64,000 bases of DNA. Origin: Sambucus nigra (taxonomy: Eukaryota > Streptophyta > Magnoliopsida > Dipsacales > Adoxaceae). Within the stretch, counting starts at the first letter, position 1; every line of letters begins with the position of its first letter. This document shows positions 22,625 to 33,848 of the stretch, in pieces. The DNA lies in contig CASBWL010000415.1 in the NCBI GenBank assembly GCA_949130495.1, forward strand, positions 200,001-264,000, in the 5' to 3' direction. Under the pieces are notes generated by a model. That model worked only from the letters and a program-made list of their open reading frames with translations, was not told the DNA's origin and did no database searches. Position numbers and translations under genes: made by a program.

Positions 22625-23259
22625 AGAGGTGAGAAATATTATTGTTAACTGCGAGAGAACTACGCACTTTACTGTCATGCATTTGAGTCACATGGGAATC
22701 ATATCAAACCGGGCCCTGACCCGTCTATATTTCTTTGTTTCTGCATATGTTCCTTGCCGTACAGGTTCTCTACCGCATGGACACCCGTATTTACATTTCC
22801 ATTCCGATTGTCGTGGAGCTACGGCATATTGCGGATGTTGTAGGTTATTTGTATTAGATGCTTTTTTCCATTGTACTCTAGTTGTGTTCAGTTTCTTAAT
22901 TCGGGGGTATTTCCCAAGTGTTGCACTCATTTATTATAACGTAATATTTAATGTGTAATACTCGGAGTAAGTATTTTTATTGGTCCGTTCACCGACAGCT
23001 TATTCGGTGATTATTTATTATATTGTCGTTCATTATTCATCAATTTTTTATATCCTCCGTTTTTGAAAATGGGATTGTCTAAGTGTTTTCTTTTACTTAC
23101 TAAATTTTAAATTTGACAGTCCGTTTTCTAAAATTATTGGTGATTATCTCGTACAATTATTTTAATCTACAGTGATGTTGAGAATGGACCATCTATGATT
23201 CCTGTGATTATTAGAGTATGGGGCTGGCCACCTATTATTTTAGTACGCGGGTTGTGACA

Positions 23260-23411
23260 GGAGGTTCGGGGGGTGGGGGGGCGGGCCGAAATGGTCTCGG
23301 GTGCCGCTGGCGCGGACCAATTTCAAAATAGGAATTAAAATAAATGGGTTTTGTGTTTTTTACCTTAATGTTCATTAAAATGTTCACTGTTAATGTTCGC
23401 TTTTGAACATT

Positions 23412-23412
<1 letters not shown>
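23260..23412 (-). mobile_element. MITE right arm
   Basis: Reverse complement of the arm at 2484-2640. It ends about 23412 at a TA/GA microsatellite. 23260-23264 (GGAGG) is the right copy of the LARD target duplication. Confidence 0.75.
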
Positions 23413-23445
<33 letters not shown>

Positions 23446-25066
23446 AGGACTATGAGTCGGGATTAGTAACGTACATACCAATTAAAAATAATAGTTAAAA
23501 AATTATATTTTTCAACGAAACTTGGTATACATTATTTCCATAATGAAGATATCATCTATATATTTTTCAACGAAATTTGGTATACATCTAAGAGAATTTT
23601 ATTGTTCAAATTGAAACTTTCGATCTTGAATTGAAATTGGCCTCGAACATTATATTTTAATTTTTTTATTTCCCTCGTTATAGTTCTAAAAAACTTTAAT
23701 GTTATATGTGACATTAATTAAACAAAAACATATAGACATCACATTAAATAGTTGTGTACTTCGACAAAGTTAGCCACATCGTTTGTCATTTACGATGACA
23801 AAACTGAATTCCAGTAATTCATATAGATGGATATCGCAAGAAGGTTGACATTGGATGACTTATCAAATTCAGAGTCAAAATTAAAATAATTAAATGTTTA
23901 AAAATCATATTTGAAATGACATTATGATGAATTTTTCATTTGTTATCAATTTTTGTAAGTATTAGACGAATACCCCAAATTTTAGGAAAAAAGATATAAC
24001 TAGTAGAATTCAAATTCGCCTCAAACAAGGGAACTTGAATTCAAGGTTAACATCAAAACAATAATAGAACTTTATGGTTCCAATTGAAACAAGAGGATTT
24101 AAATTTAAATTCCCATCGGATTAAATAGTTTGTTACTTTGGAAGAGCTAGCGACATAATTTGTCATTTAGGATGACAAAATGGTATTCAGTTAATTAATT
24201 CGGATGGACTTACCATCAAGGTTGACATTGCATGGCTTATTTAAATTCAGGGTTTAAATTTGAACAATTCAAACTTAAATGATCATATTGGAAATGATGC
24301 TAAGTCGAGGACTTTTTTTAACCTTATTTTTTTTGTTTGAGTGAAAATATAATTTTTTGATTTTGTGTGAAACAAACAATATTTTAGTTTCTCTCATAAG
24401 AAACCTTTAAGCAAAAGCTGGAGTTTAATTGGCCTTCGAATAGTTTGATCCAAATGAACCCTAATAGAGTTATTCAAAGAGTCAACTTTATTCCCACTAG
24501 ATAATTATCGAAAAATAAATGAAGCGATGGGTCTCTTAAACTCTTCATCAAGACTAAATGTCTTTCCAGCTTTATCAAATAAATGTCACATAAAAATACA
24601 CACATGGGTTAAATAAAAAAATGTTTTTTTTTTACTTCTTCTCAATAATATATGTGTAATTAATATATAAGTAATATGTGTAAGTAACAAACAATATTTT
24701 GATTTTAAAATCATTAAAAGTTGTCCAGCTTAGCTCTATATAACTTGTAAAAATAATTTGATCAAATTTCAATATTCGGGATATTAAGGATATCATGGAC
24801 CAACATCCACAAGACTACACCCACACCTAACCTTAGCTGCTTCCCCTGATTTTCTGGAAGACTACCTACCCATTTGCGCAGCCTACCAACAGTATTGAAT
24901 TAGTCCAGCAGCTATATGTGCATACTTTATCATTAGCTTATTTCTTGGTTATAGTAGTTAACCTTTGTATATATATCACCTGTAGCATGCGTAAGAAACT
25001 CAATGAGAACATTACCTTTCTTTGTTCGACGTTCCTCTTCATGTGTCTTTACTGCAAATTCATTTA
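23413..25066. other. AT-rich intergenic DNA
   Basis: No coding region of note. It includes TA/GA microsatellite (23413-23444), a diverged direct repeat (23743-23935 and 24120-24310) and, at about 24960-25050, a stretch with TATATATATC followed by CTCAATGAGAACATTACC that could be an old Copia LTR end. The last point is weak. Confidence 0.5.
23743..24310. repeat. Two diverged direct repeats, offset 377 bp
   Basis: Units at 23743-23935 and 24120-24310 share ATTAAATAG, TTTGTCATTTA(C/G)GATGACAAAA and AAGGTTGACATTG in the same order. The second shared word is itself an inverted repeat (TTTGTCAT...ATGACAAA). The origin is unknown. Confidence 0.6.
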
Positions 25067-26566
25067 GAGTGCAACTATTCCCACTCCAAAGCACTCTAAC
25101 CTCGCTCCACAGTTATATTAAAGGTCTATAATACCCCCAAAACCCAGAATTTCTTTATATGTAATCTATATGTATTAAAAATATTGTTTCTTTGCTTATT
25201 AAAAAAAATTACTAAAAATAAAAACTGTTTGTTATTGAAAATTATTTTTAAAAAAATAATAAGCATGTTTTCTCTTAAAACTGGTTAAACTTTTTATAAC
25301 TCATTAAAAAAACCATTTCTACTGTTTTAAAAAGAAAATTAGTTGTGATTTTTAACACAATGTTCTGTATAATATACAAAGATAGTTTTTACAAGATAAA
25401 CTTTTTTGACTGTTAAAAATATATCCTCTATATAAAAAACTTTACATTTTATTTAAATTTATTTTATAAAAAAAATTCTACTGTTTTCTATGAATATAGA
25501 TAAAATACTACAAAAACTGTAAAAAAAAGTTTATTTTTGTACAAAACTGTCCTGTTTTCTTTAAAAAAATATTTCAATTCTTTTCATAAAAAAAATAACT
25601 CAATTGTTTTGTTTTTAAATCAATTGCTGCTTTTTAAAACTGTTTATAAAAACTAAAATAATGTTCTATATGATATAAAAAAACTGTTTTTACAAAAATA
25701 ATTTAGTTTAACTGTTAAAAGTCCGTCTTTTATATAAAAAAAATTGAACATTTTATTTAAAAATACTTTATAAAAAAATTAACACTATTTCTATGAATAT
25801 AAATAAATCATTAGAAAAACAGTTAAACTATTTTGTTGTCTATTTTTATTGAAAACAATTTTACATATTTATTTAACACTATTTATAAAAAAGACACATT
25901 TTTATATTTATATTTTATTTACATTTTTTATATAAAAGATAGAACTGTAACAGTTTATTTTTGTAAAATCAATTTTTTATATTATATAGAACATTATTTT
26001 AGTTTTTATAAATAGTTTTTAAAAACAAAAGTTGATTTAAAAAAAATAGTTGAGATATTTTTTAATGAAAAGAGATGAAATATTTTTTTTAAGGAAAACA
26101 GGGCTGTTTTGTACCAAAAAAAAGTTTTTTTCCTAGTTTTTGTAGTGTTTTATATATAATCATAGAAAACAGTATTAATTTTTTTTATAACATAACTAAA
26201 AATAAAATGTACACTTTTTAAATTGAGTTTAAAAACTTAATTTTGTAAAAAAAAACTTTTTATATTATACATATCATTGTTTCAAAAATCAAAGATAATT
26301 TTTTTAAACAGTTGAAATGGTGTTTTTAAAGAGTTATAAAAAGTTTATCATGTTTTTATATAAAAAAAATTCTTATTACTTATTTAAAAACAATTTTCAA
26401 TAATATACAGTTTTTATTTTTTATAAATCTTTTTTTAGTAAGCAATGAAACTATTTTTTTACACATATATACATATAACAAAATTGTGGGGTTTGAGGGT
26501 ATTATAGTCTTTTAATGTAAAGGTGGAGTGTGGTTAAATTTTTTTGGAGTGGGAATAGAGGGACTC
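25067..26566. mobile_element. Foldback element, 1.5 kb, arms of about 740 bp
   Basis: The left half (25067-25816) is the reverse complement of the right half over almost its full length, by eye roughly 75-85%, with no unpaired core beyond a few tens of bases. Ends are GAGTGCAACTATTCCCACTCC and the complement of GGAGTGGGAATAGAGGGACTC. The flanks TTCATTTA (25059-25066) and TTCAATTA (26567-26574) match at 7 of 8 positions, a likely target duplication. Long inverted repeats suggest a Mutator-like or foldback family, but 8 bp would also fit hAT; unresolved. The body is extremely AT-rich with no coding frame. Confidence 0.75.
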
Positions 26567-26757
26567 TTCAATTAAAGAGTTTTATAACACTTAAAAGTTA
26601 AAACTCTTTACGGCATTCTAAGAGTCATTTCATGTGAAGAGAAAAAAAAAACTCTTCACCTCACCTAATTAATATACGAAAAATCCTTGGTTTCCTTCCT
26701 TTAATGCCAATATGTCTCTTAGCTTCCCCAATGACATAACGTTTTCTCAAATTTCCA

Positions 26758-26767
26758 CTATATATAC
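26758..26767 (+). promoter_or_regulatory. TATA box of EC1-like copy 2
   Basis: CTATATATAC lies 70-79 bases before the ATG at 26837, the usual spacing for a plant promoter with a short leader. The surrounding 26567-26836 is the proximal promoter. I see no specific egg-cell element I could name. Confidence 0.5.
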
Positions 26768-26836
26768 TAAACAATTTTAGCTAAGGCACCTTCACACCAA
26801 CCATATCTTTGTCACTCCATTTTTTTATCAAAAAAC

Positions 26837-27211
26837 ATGTCTTCCGGTTTGACGCTTGTTCTCACTTTGTTTGTAGCCTCTCTCATGGGGTCCATGGTCA
26901 TGGAACGGCCAATGGGTGCGAGCTCAACCCTAGCGGCTCGGCTAAAGCTAGGCGGACTGGGTGCATTAATTTGTTGGGACACTTTGTTTCAACTTCAATC
27001 GTGTTCGAGCGAGCTAATTCTTTTTTTCATGAACGGAGAGACAAATATCGGGGTGGGATGATGCAACGCAATTCGAACCATTCAACGCGATTGCTGGCCC
27101 ACGTTGCTCGATTCTATCGGATTCACGGCCGAAGAAGGGAACATCCTATATGGCTTCTGTGATAAATCCAAGAAGAACATATCTACCACGTCCTATCATT
27201 TGCTCCCATAG
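26837..27211 (+). pseudogene. EC1-like egg-cell-secreted protein, copy 2, with premature TGA
   Basis: ATG 26837 to TAG 27209-27211 is 125 codons in one frame with a single TGA at codon 75 (27059-27061). Residues 1 to about 22 form a signal peptide (LTLVLTLFVASLMGS), followed by ARLKLGG, CWDTLFQLQSC, LFFMNGETNIG, then the stop exactly where the first cysteine of the family's Cys-Cys pair belongs. Copy 1 has TGT there, so a T-to-A change made the stop. After it the rest (CNAIRTIQRDCWPTLL, GFTAEEGNILYGFCD) is intact. A truncated product would lack three of six cysteines. It is probably a recent pseudogene. A sequencing error cannot be excluded, and stop read-through has no support. EC1 proteins act at sperm-egg interaction. 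Confidence 0.85.
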
Positions 27212-28288
27212 TTTGATGTCAATTTTATAATAAATGGGAGTTTTATTAATGAATAAATGAGATTATCTTTGATCTCTAGTTTCATATTCCTAGGGGTGAA
27301 ACTCGTGTAAAGTGTTTGAATGCATGTTATGTTTTGAAGTATGTGAAATTTGTGTGATTGATGTTTTCTTATCAATCTTTCATAAGATGAATGGTTAAAG
27401 TGAAACGAAAATCTCATTTTAATTTTTAATTTTTGCAACAAGAATAATTATAGCTCGGTAAATGATACTCAAAACTCAACTAAAATTACACTTGCAGTAA
27501 ACCCCGAGAAATCTCAAAATTTCTAAGATGTGTAATTACATAAATGTGTTTCTTATTTAATTGTGTTTAATTTAACAATTTTTTTATGTTCTTTTAAGAT
27601 ATATAGTGGTGCATGTTCCCTTTGTCTATTGTATAACTGATTTTTCAATAATATACACGTGAATTTTAAAATGCATACATGGATATTTGTAATGTTTATA
27701 CAACTTTTTTGTAATTTATATGTCAAATTTTATAATGTGTAAATAAAGATATATAATGTAAATGCGTTAGCTTTATGCACACCGTGGCATGTAAGATATA
27801 CCCATTACCAAAAAATGTGTTAAAGACAATATTATTGACCACAAACTAAATTGAGGGACTCGAAAAAAATTGTTAACTTATTCAGGACATTTAGTGGTTA
27901 TTCAAAAAATAAAAACTAGAATTTCGTTTCTCGGACATTATCCAACATAAAACAGAAGCTACTAGGGGTGTTTGTAAATGACTGGGATTAGGATAAAACA
28001 TTTTAGAAATTGGAAATATTGCAATTAAAAAACAGATCAAAAACAAACTTTTAATGTTTTGGGGAATGTGAATTATTGACTTCAAAAACTGGCCAGTAAC
28101 CACACGTGCATAGTTCGTTTTTTTTTCAAGTTTTTTCTTCTATCTCTTAATTTTTACTTTCTTGTTTATATTTTGATAAGAGTCTAGTCCTCAGTGGGTA
28201 ACTCAGACCATCACTTGTAAATTTCCGTTGTTTTAATTAAAGTTTTGTGTTGACAAAAAAAAACTTAGTGGACACAAAATAAATAAAG

Positions 28289-28506
28289 GATGAAATACCA
28301 AAAAGTTCATTGAATATTTTTATATACTCATTTAGTCCAAGCCTTTTATTTTGTACTAAAAAGTCCCTTAAACACCCATTTAACTAATATTCTCCTATTT
28401 TTAATGGTCCGCGCCAGTGGCATGGTGAAGGACTTTTTGGAGCTAAATAAAAAGGCTTGGACTAAACATGTATTAAAAAATGTTCGAGGGACTATTTGGT
28501 ATATAC
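28289..28506. mobile_element. Foldback MITE (copy-2 counterpart of 1355-1572)
   Basis: Same arms and same position within the duplication as the element at 1355. Confidence 0.65.
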
Positions 28507-28870
28507 CCCAATAATAAAGACACGATTGAGTTTTGAGAATCATTTTTTTTTTCTAATTGAACATCCATTTAGTTCCTTGGGCTCCAATTTTAGATATGGA
28601 CTCAGATGGCCGATGGTGGGTCATCAATAATTTAAAAGTACAAATATAATGCAAGGAAAAACAAATAAAGATAAATATGTCAAAGGAGAAAATAATATGT
28701 CTATTTTTATTTTATCTTCTTTTTCTTGAAGACTTGAAAAACTGCCACTTATATTCTCATTTGTATTCCATTTATAGCTTTGAATAGTTTCCTTTTAAAT
28801 AAAATTAGCTCTCATCATTAACATCGAATTTGCAAAAATTGTTCGTTTTTATTGAGTGATATTTTTATGA

Positions 28871-29060
28871 GGAAAGTACCTTTAGGTCCTTCACAAACAA
28901 ACTTTAAACACTAAAGGAATTTTAACAAAATTTTAAAAACTTAGGTCCACTAATTCTTTTCTTGTACAAGTCCACGTTAGTGGCATAACAAGTGGATCTA
29001 ATTGTAAATTGTCCTTAAATGTTTGAAATTTGTTGCAAAGGGACCTAAATGTAAATTGCC
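28871..29060. mobile_element. Possible foldback MITE (copy-2 counterpart of 1938-2130)
   Basis: Counterpart of 1938-2130; arms GGAAAGTACCTTTAGGTCC and GGGACCTAAATGTAAATTGCC-like text (shortened). Confidence 0.45.
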
Positions 29061-29331
29061 ATATTTTTATTTCCATCTTTATAAAAAAGCTGAAACATGA
29101 ATTCGCATAGGGTGCAAAAACTAATCCTTCCACGGTTCGCCAAATTTTGGTCCCATGGCTCCATAATTGCGATCTCACAAATTGCGGGTAAAACCGGTTT
29201 AAATTTGAAATTGTAATTTTTTAGTGTACACTCTTATATGCCCAACAAATCAACTCTTATTCTCATTCGGGGATCAAAACATAATGCCTAGTTAAAGAAT
29301 TGAAAAGACAATTTCTCTTGTTTGTAACTTT

Positions 29332-29357
29332 GGGGTGGGGGGGGGGGGGGGGTGGCG

Positions 29358-29439
<82 letters not shown>
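29332..29439. repeat. Compound microsatellite (G)n-(CA)n-(TA)n
   Basis: About 20 G, CA repeats, then about 50 bp of TA before the MITE arm. It is longer than the counterpart at 2401-2483. Confidence 0.9.
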
Positions 29440-29442
<3 letters not shown>

Positions 29443-29633
29443 AGAGGTTCAAAAGAGAACATTAAGAGTTAAAATTTTAATGAACTCTAAGGGAAAACAC
29501 CCAAAACCCATTTCTTTTAACTCCTATGTTGAAATTGGTCCGCGCCAGCGGCACCCGAGACCATTCCGGCCAGCACCCCCACCCCCACCTACCCAACCCC
29601 CAACCCCCAAACCCATAAGGTCTGCCATACCTG
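29440..29633 (+). mobile_element. MITE left arm in duplication copy 2
   Basis: GGGAGAGGTTCAAAAGAGAA to CTGCCATACCTG, homologous to 2484-2690. It is cut by a TGTAACAACCC LTR at 29634. The right arm is not found in the window. Confidence 0.75.
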
Positions 29634-30723
29634 TGTAACAACCCTTGCTTTTAGGAGGCTAATTTTATATTTAATTTACCGCATAAGGTAATTATATAAA
29701 ATGTTGGGACTGGAGTAAATATTAATTGAATGAATTGAAAGCTAATATTTACGAGATTGATGCATATTTACTGTATGTGAAAGTAAATATCATCAGGTTG
29801 CATGTTTATAGTGTCATGTATTTAAAATGACATTTTGTTTTAAATAAAATTAGAACTGGAAATAATTTATAAAATTGTCGGATGCCAGTTTAGAGGGTGT
29901 AGTTAGGCCCAGAATGTCTGAGACAGTCAAAATAAGTGCCAAATTGTATTTTTGGATTTCGGGCACTTTTACCCGGTTTTAACTTGAACGCGTATTTAGG
30001 ATCATTTTTATGTGGTATTAACCACTTAAGTTGGAGACTTTAGACTTAAGCCACGATTTTTAGTCTTGCCCCTTATTTCATTTCCTCATTTTCTGTCTTA
30101 AAACATAGAGATAAAAGGAGAGAAAGAGAGAGGAAGGGAAAGAATGGAGAAAGAAGAGAGAATTGGAGATTTAAGATTGGGATGGCTTCTACCACAAAAA
30201 AATCTGAGATTTCAACTCTAAGGAAAGTTTTCTATTTGCTAATATGTGATTTAAGTTGAATAAATTGTGTGATAATTATGTATTTGTAACTAAGGAGCAA
30301 AAATGGAAATTATGGGATTTAAGCCCTAATCTTGGATTTGATGATAAAAATCTTGGATTATAATGGTTATAAATCATCTAGGATGGTTTTGGGTAGATAA
30401 ATATTGTGGGTTGTGATTAAGGTGGAAGAGATTTGAGGTTTGGGAAGATTTGGGGTTTATAACCCTAAAAAAAAAAAACTTGGCAAGTATGCAGAACCGA
30501 ATCGATTCGGCCTGGCCGAATCTATTTGCCTTGAGACAGTTTCCAGGTCTGGGTTAACCGAATCGATTCGGAAGGTCCGAATCAATTCAAAAATTATGCA
30601 GAAAGTCATTTCCCATGACCGAATCGATTCAGCCAGGCCGAATCGATTCGGAAACCCAGCACTTTTGAGTGATTTTATTAGTTTTGTTCCAATTCATTTT
30701 CTTTAAGTCTAGGGCCTAGGAAC
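29634..30723 (+). mobile_element. LARD-family LTR fragment (diverged member)
   Basis: Begins TGTAACAACCCTTGCTTTTA and follows the plan of the LARD LTR at 2722: GACAGTCAAAATAAGTGCC, GGGCACTTTTA, a GA-rich tract at about 30110-30165, then a palindrome array (30494-30655). It is clearly more diverged than the two LTRs of 2722-23259 are from each other. The first ~1.1 kb is present; it is interrupted by the Tekay element and does not resume after it. Confidence 0.75.
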
Positions 30724-33663
30724 TGTAATACCCCGTATTTTTGGCGATATTTATTTTTGGGATTAATTAATTAAATGAGAATTAATTGGGAATTAATACG
30801 GATAAAATACTAGCGAGATGTGAGTTGGTATTTGACTATATTGAGTATATATGATGATATATGAATATTGAATTATGAAATTGTCGTGAGATTGATATAC
30901 GGCAATTTGGACATTTTATTGGGACGCGTGAGACAGTCGCGTCAGGACATAATTATTTTAATTATAAAAGTGAAATTAAATTCTATTAACCGTATGGTCA
31001 TTTTGAGTGCGCCAACGCGTCCGAAAGGGTCGAGATAGTCAGAAAACACTAGCCGGGGGTTTAGTTTGTGTCCCGGGGTATTTTTAGGCCATATCGGCAA
31101 CATATAGGGGTAGTTTGGTAATTTTGCATTTTTGAGAATTAAAAGTGACGAAAATTAGTAAATTATATCTGATGTGGATTTGACCCACTAAACCCATTAA
31201 CAACCCATATTAACCTAAAAGGCTACGTAGGTTATTAGAATTAGGTTTTCCAAAATTTCCCAAAGCAAACCCTAGCCACCATAGCCATTGGAGAAGAAAG
31301 CTTAGAGAGAGAGAGATAAAAGGGAATTCTGCAGAAAGAGAGAGGGAACTTCTTCAAATCGTCATCAAAATCAGAGATTAAATCAAGGCAAGTGATTTAA
31401 TTCCGTTTAATTCAGAGAATGTTTCTTCCATGTTAGATAATTCTAAGATTTACATTTGTTCTTGAAAGTTAATGAAAAACCCATGAGTTTGGAATTAGAA
31501 TACTATATTTTGAGGAAAGGATTGCACGTAGAATCGTATTTAGAGGACAAATCTGATGTGGATATATCTTGCAAGAAACAAAAATGGATTTAATTGGATA
31601 AATTTAAGACTTTCAATTTTAGGGTTTATGTTCTTGAAGAATTTGGGGAAAAGTGATGAGACTTGATGATTTAATGATGTTGAGGATGAATTAATTCCTT
31701 AAAACACGTTAGTATGTGACTTTAATATGTTTAGGATTGATTAGAGACCTTAAAACATTGTTGGGACGAATTTTGGTTGAGAATTGAGGAGTAGAAATTG
31801 GTGAAAAAACGAAAGTAGAAATTTTGGGCACGAAACTGGTCGTTCGTTAGAAGGCCTTCCCAGGTCGTTCGAACGAGCTCGCTCGAACGAGCTTCTAACG
31901 AGTTGACCAATTGCTTCTAACGAGGGGAAATTTTGTTCGATACCTTCGTTCGAACGAGATGTCGTTAGAAGGTATAGTTCGTTCGAACGAACTGAATCTC
32001 GTTCGAACAGCCTCGTTCGAACGAGACTTCTAACGAGCTGGCAGTTTAGGCCTTTTTGGCCTGTTTTGATTTTGGGAGTCCCGTAAACTTATTCGAGGAT
32101 AGAGATAACATTCCTTTGATGATGTATTAGTATACTTGGGACATTTGGGATATAATGAGGAGTAAATTATATAATTGTGGAACGAATCGAATAGACACTT
32201 TGAGTCGAGACGTGAGTGCCCACTACGACGTGAGAATAAATTATGGCGTGTATGATTATGATCCGGGAATATATAAATTGTATAAATTATAAGATGGTAC
32301 GAGAATGAGATAAGTACTACAATTAAACTACGGTGATTACTAAGATGCGTGTTTACTTAGTATTGATATATGATTTGTGTGTATGACATACCTACCATAC
32401 TTGTTATCACGGGAGGTTTGCGTTCGCTTAGGGCCCTCTAATCCTTGTGTTGCCCGGATTTAGACTGGTTACCTCGATGAACATAGGTCAGAAAAGGACT
32501 TATTGGGATGTTAATAAGTCTGCTGATCGTGGGAACGCAGGTATGTGCGTGACCCATGTGATGTGACTGTGTTCGCCTCCATTATTTGTGATGTTGTTAT
32601 CTGTTAACTATTCCTGAGAGATTCGGAATATGTGATCCTTATGTGCGTGATGTACTGGGATGGATAGCAGAGTATGTGTGCACCGCAGCTAGTCTCGGGG
32701 TGCTTGTACTGTATATTTATGATGCGAATAATATACACTTAATTAATGGGAACTTTCATTGTTAACATTGTGAATAATATTATGGTATTGTTTTGAGAAA
32801 ACATAACGAGTTAACCGATAGTGAACTATATTATTAAATGAGAATCTAAGTTTTAGTAAATACCTCTAATTATTTGATAACGTTAGAATGTAATATGGGA
32901 ATCAAGTAGTAAGAGGTAGAACTTATTACGTTTTGGTTAGTTATATGTGTCTTTTAGATGGGTAATGTACGTTAAGAGTGCACATGTAGTCGAGAGGTGA
33001 GAATTTCATGTGAGTGCACGTCCTAACATGTACTTTGCATTTAATGTTTTAATGTTATTAAAACACTTGCTGTTTTCAAAATGTTTTCCAGTTTCGGGCT
33101 CTGACCCATTTTCTTTCAAATCTATTTTAGTAAAAACCATTTTAGGTGCCCAGCCACAAGGACACCATGCATAGGGTTCTCATTCAGGTGACGAGCTGTA
33201 GCTGTTTGTGGAAGTTACAGGGATTTTCTTTTAGACGCTTCTAACATTTGGATTCCATGTTCAGTATTCCTAAGTTGTAGGGCATGTTGCCCAAATTCTA
33301 TTAGAGACATTTCCATTTCCGTTTTTCAGACTTTGGCATGTATTAATTCAGTATTCAGTATTTCGTTACTTATTTCAGTTGTGGGATTTGTTGTGAGGAG
33401 TTTTCCTCCGGATTTATTTATATCATGTGATGGTTATTCTAGTATTTCGTTATGGTGAGTGGTGATATTATTCTTTCTTTAAATCTTTTACTGCATGTTA
33501 ATCAGACTTTAATTAAAATTTGACAACTTACTTTTTAAATACTAGGTGGTTAGTAATAATAAAATATTTTCGACAGTGATGCTATTAACTGAGCCAACTT
33601 GGCATTTTGATTTAATTCAATAAAGGAGTAGCTACCTGGTATTTAATTAGTCGGGGTGTCACA
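30724..33663 (+). repeat. 5' LTR of the Tekay element (2940 bp)
   Basis: TGTAATACCCCG to CGGGGTGTCACA. It has a GA-rich tract (31291-31345) followed by the TTCGAA palindrome array (31839-32041). No coding region is recognised in it. Confidence 0.92.
31839..32041. repeat. Array of CGTTCGAACG palindromes (Tekay 5' LTR)
   Basis: At least five copies of CGTTCGAACG or GTTCGAAC with interspersed CTTCTAACGAG and CGTTAGAAGG, which are reverse complements of each other, in 200 bp. It is about 1.1 kb into the LTR, in the same relative place as the unlike array of the LARD LTR. The copy in the 3' LTR is at 39638-39841. Confidence 0.85.
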
Positions 33664-33665
33664 GG

Positions 33666-33677
33666 TGGTATCAGAGC
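33666..33677 (+). other. Primer-binding site, initiator tRNA-Met type (Tekay)
   Basis: TGGTATCAGAGC, 2 bases after the 5' LTR. Confidence 0.93.
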
Positions 33678-33848
33678 ATAAGGTTCTAGTGTCCTTTAGG
33701 ATCTGTACGGCTATTATGTTTCCGCTAAGTTTTCTTTGATATAGAGCCTTATATTTTAGGACTGTTGTACTCTTTTTGTGTATGCTTCGTTCTTCAGCTA
33801 TTTTAAGTTTATAAACTGTGAACTTATAAACTTTATTCTTAAATCCAG

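Larger units (their letters stand above)
2722..23259 (+). mobile_element. LARD-type LTR retrotransposon carrying a nested Tat element
   Basis: This is a complete element: LTR 2722-5877, primer-binding site, non-coding interior, polypurine tract, LTR 19863-23259. Termini are TGTAACAACCC and GGGTTGTGACA, and the 5-bp target duplication is perfect (GGAGG at 2717-2721 and 23260-23264). Without the nested 10.66-kb Tat element it is about 9.9 kb, with a 3.3-kb interior that shows no gag or pol remnant. Long LTRs plus a non-coding interior are the definition of LARD elements. The primer-binding site with the following 40 bases, and the stretch before the 3' LTR, closely resemble those of the Tekay element at 30724. 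I infer that Tekay-type proteins mobilised it. Confidence 0.85.
19863..23259 (+). repeat. 3' LTR of the LARD element (3397 bp)
   Basis: TGTAACAACAC to GGGTTGTGACA. It is 241 bp longer than the 5' LTR, largely because of a 193-bp partial tandem duplication at 22239-22624 that doubles the hairpin module. It contains the GA tract at about 20364-20400 and the palindrome array. It is followed directly by GGAGG, the target duplication. No coding region was recognised. Confidence 0.9.
26935..29633. repeat. Segmental duplication, copy 2
   Basis: Collinear with 1 to about 2640. Between the gene end (27211) and the microsatellite (29332) there is only non-coding AT-rich DNA with the same two MITEs as copy 1. 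AATAAA at 27229-27234 is a likely polyadenylation signal. Copy 1's upstream part is outside the window, so the size of the duplication is unknown. Confidence 0.9.

Noticed and set aside
27059..27061. TGA in EC1-like copy 2 as a read-through or selenocysteine codon
   Set aside because: Flowering plants have no selenocysteine system, and the other copy has TGT, so a point mutation is simpler.
31839..32041. Palindrome arrays as heat-shock elements
   Set aside because: Heat-shock elements need GAA and TTC spaced by two bases; here the TTC and GAA units are adjacent (TTCGAA) or spaced by four (GAATCGATTC).
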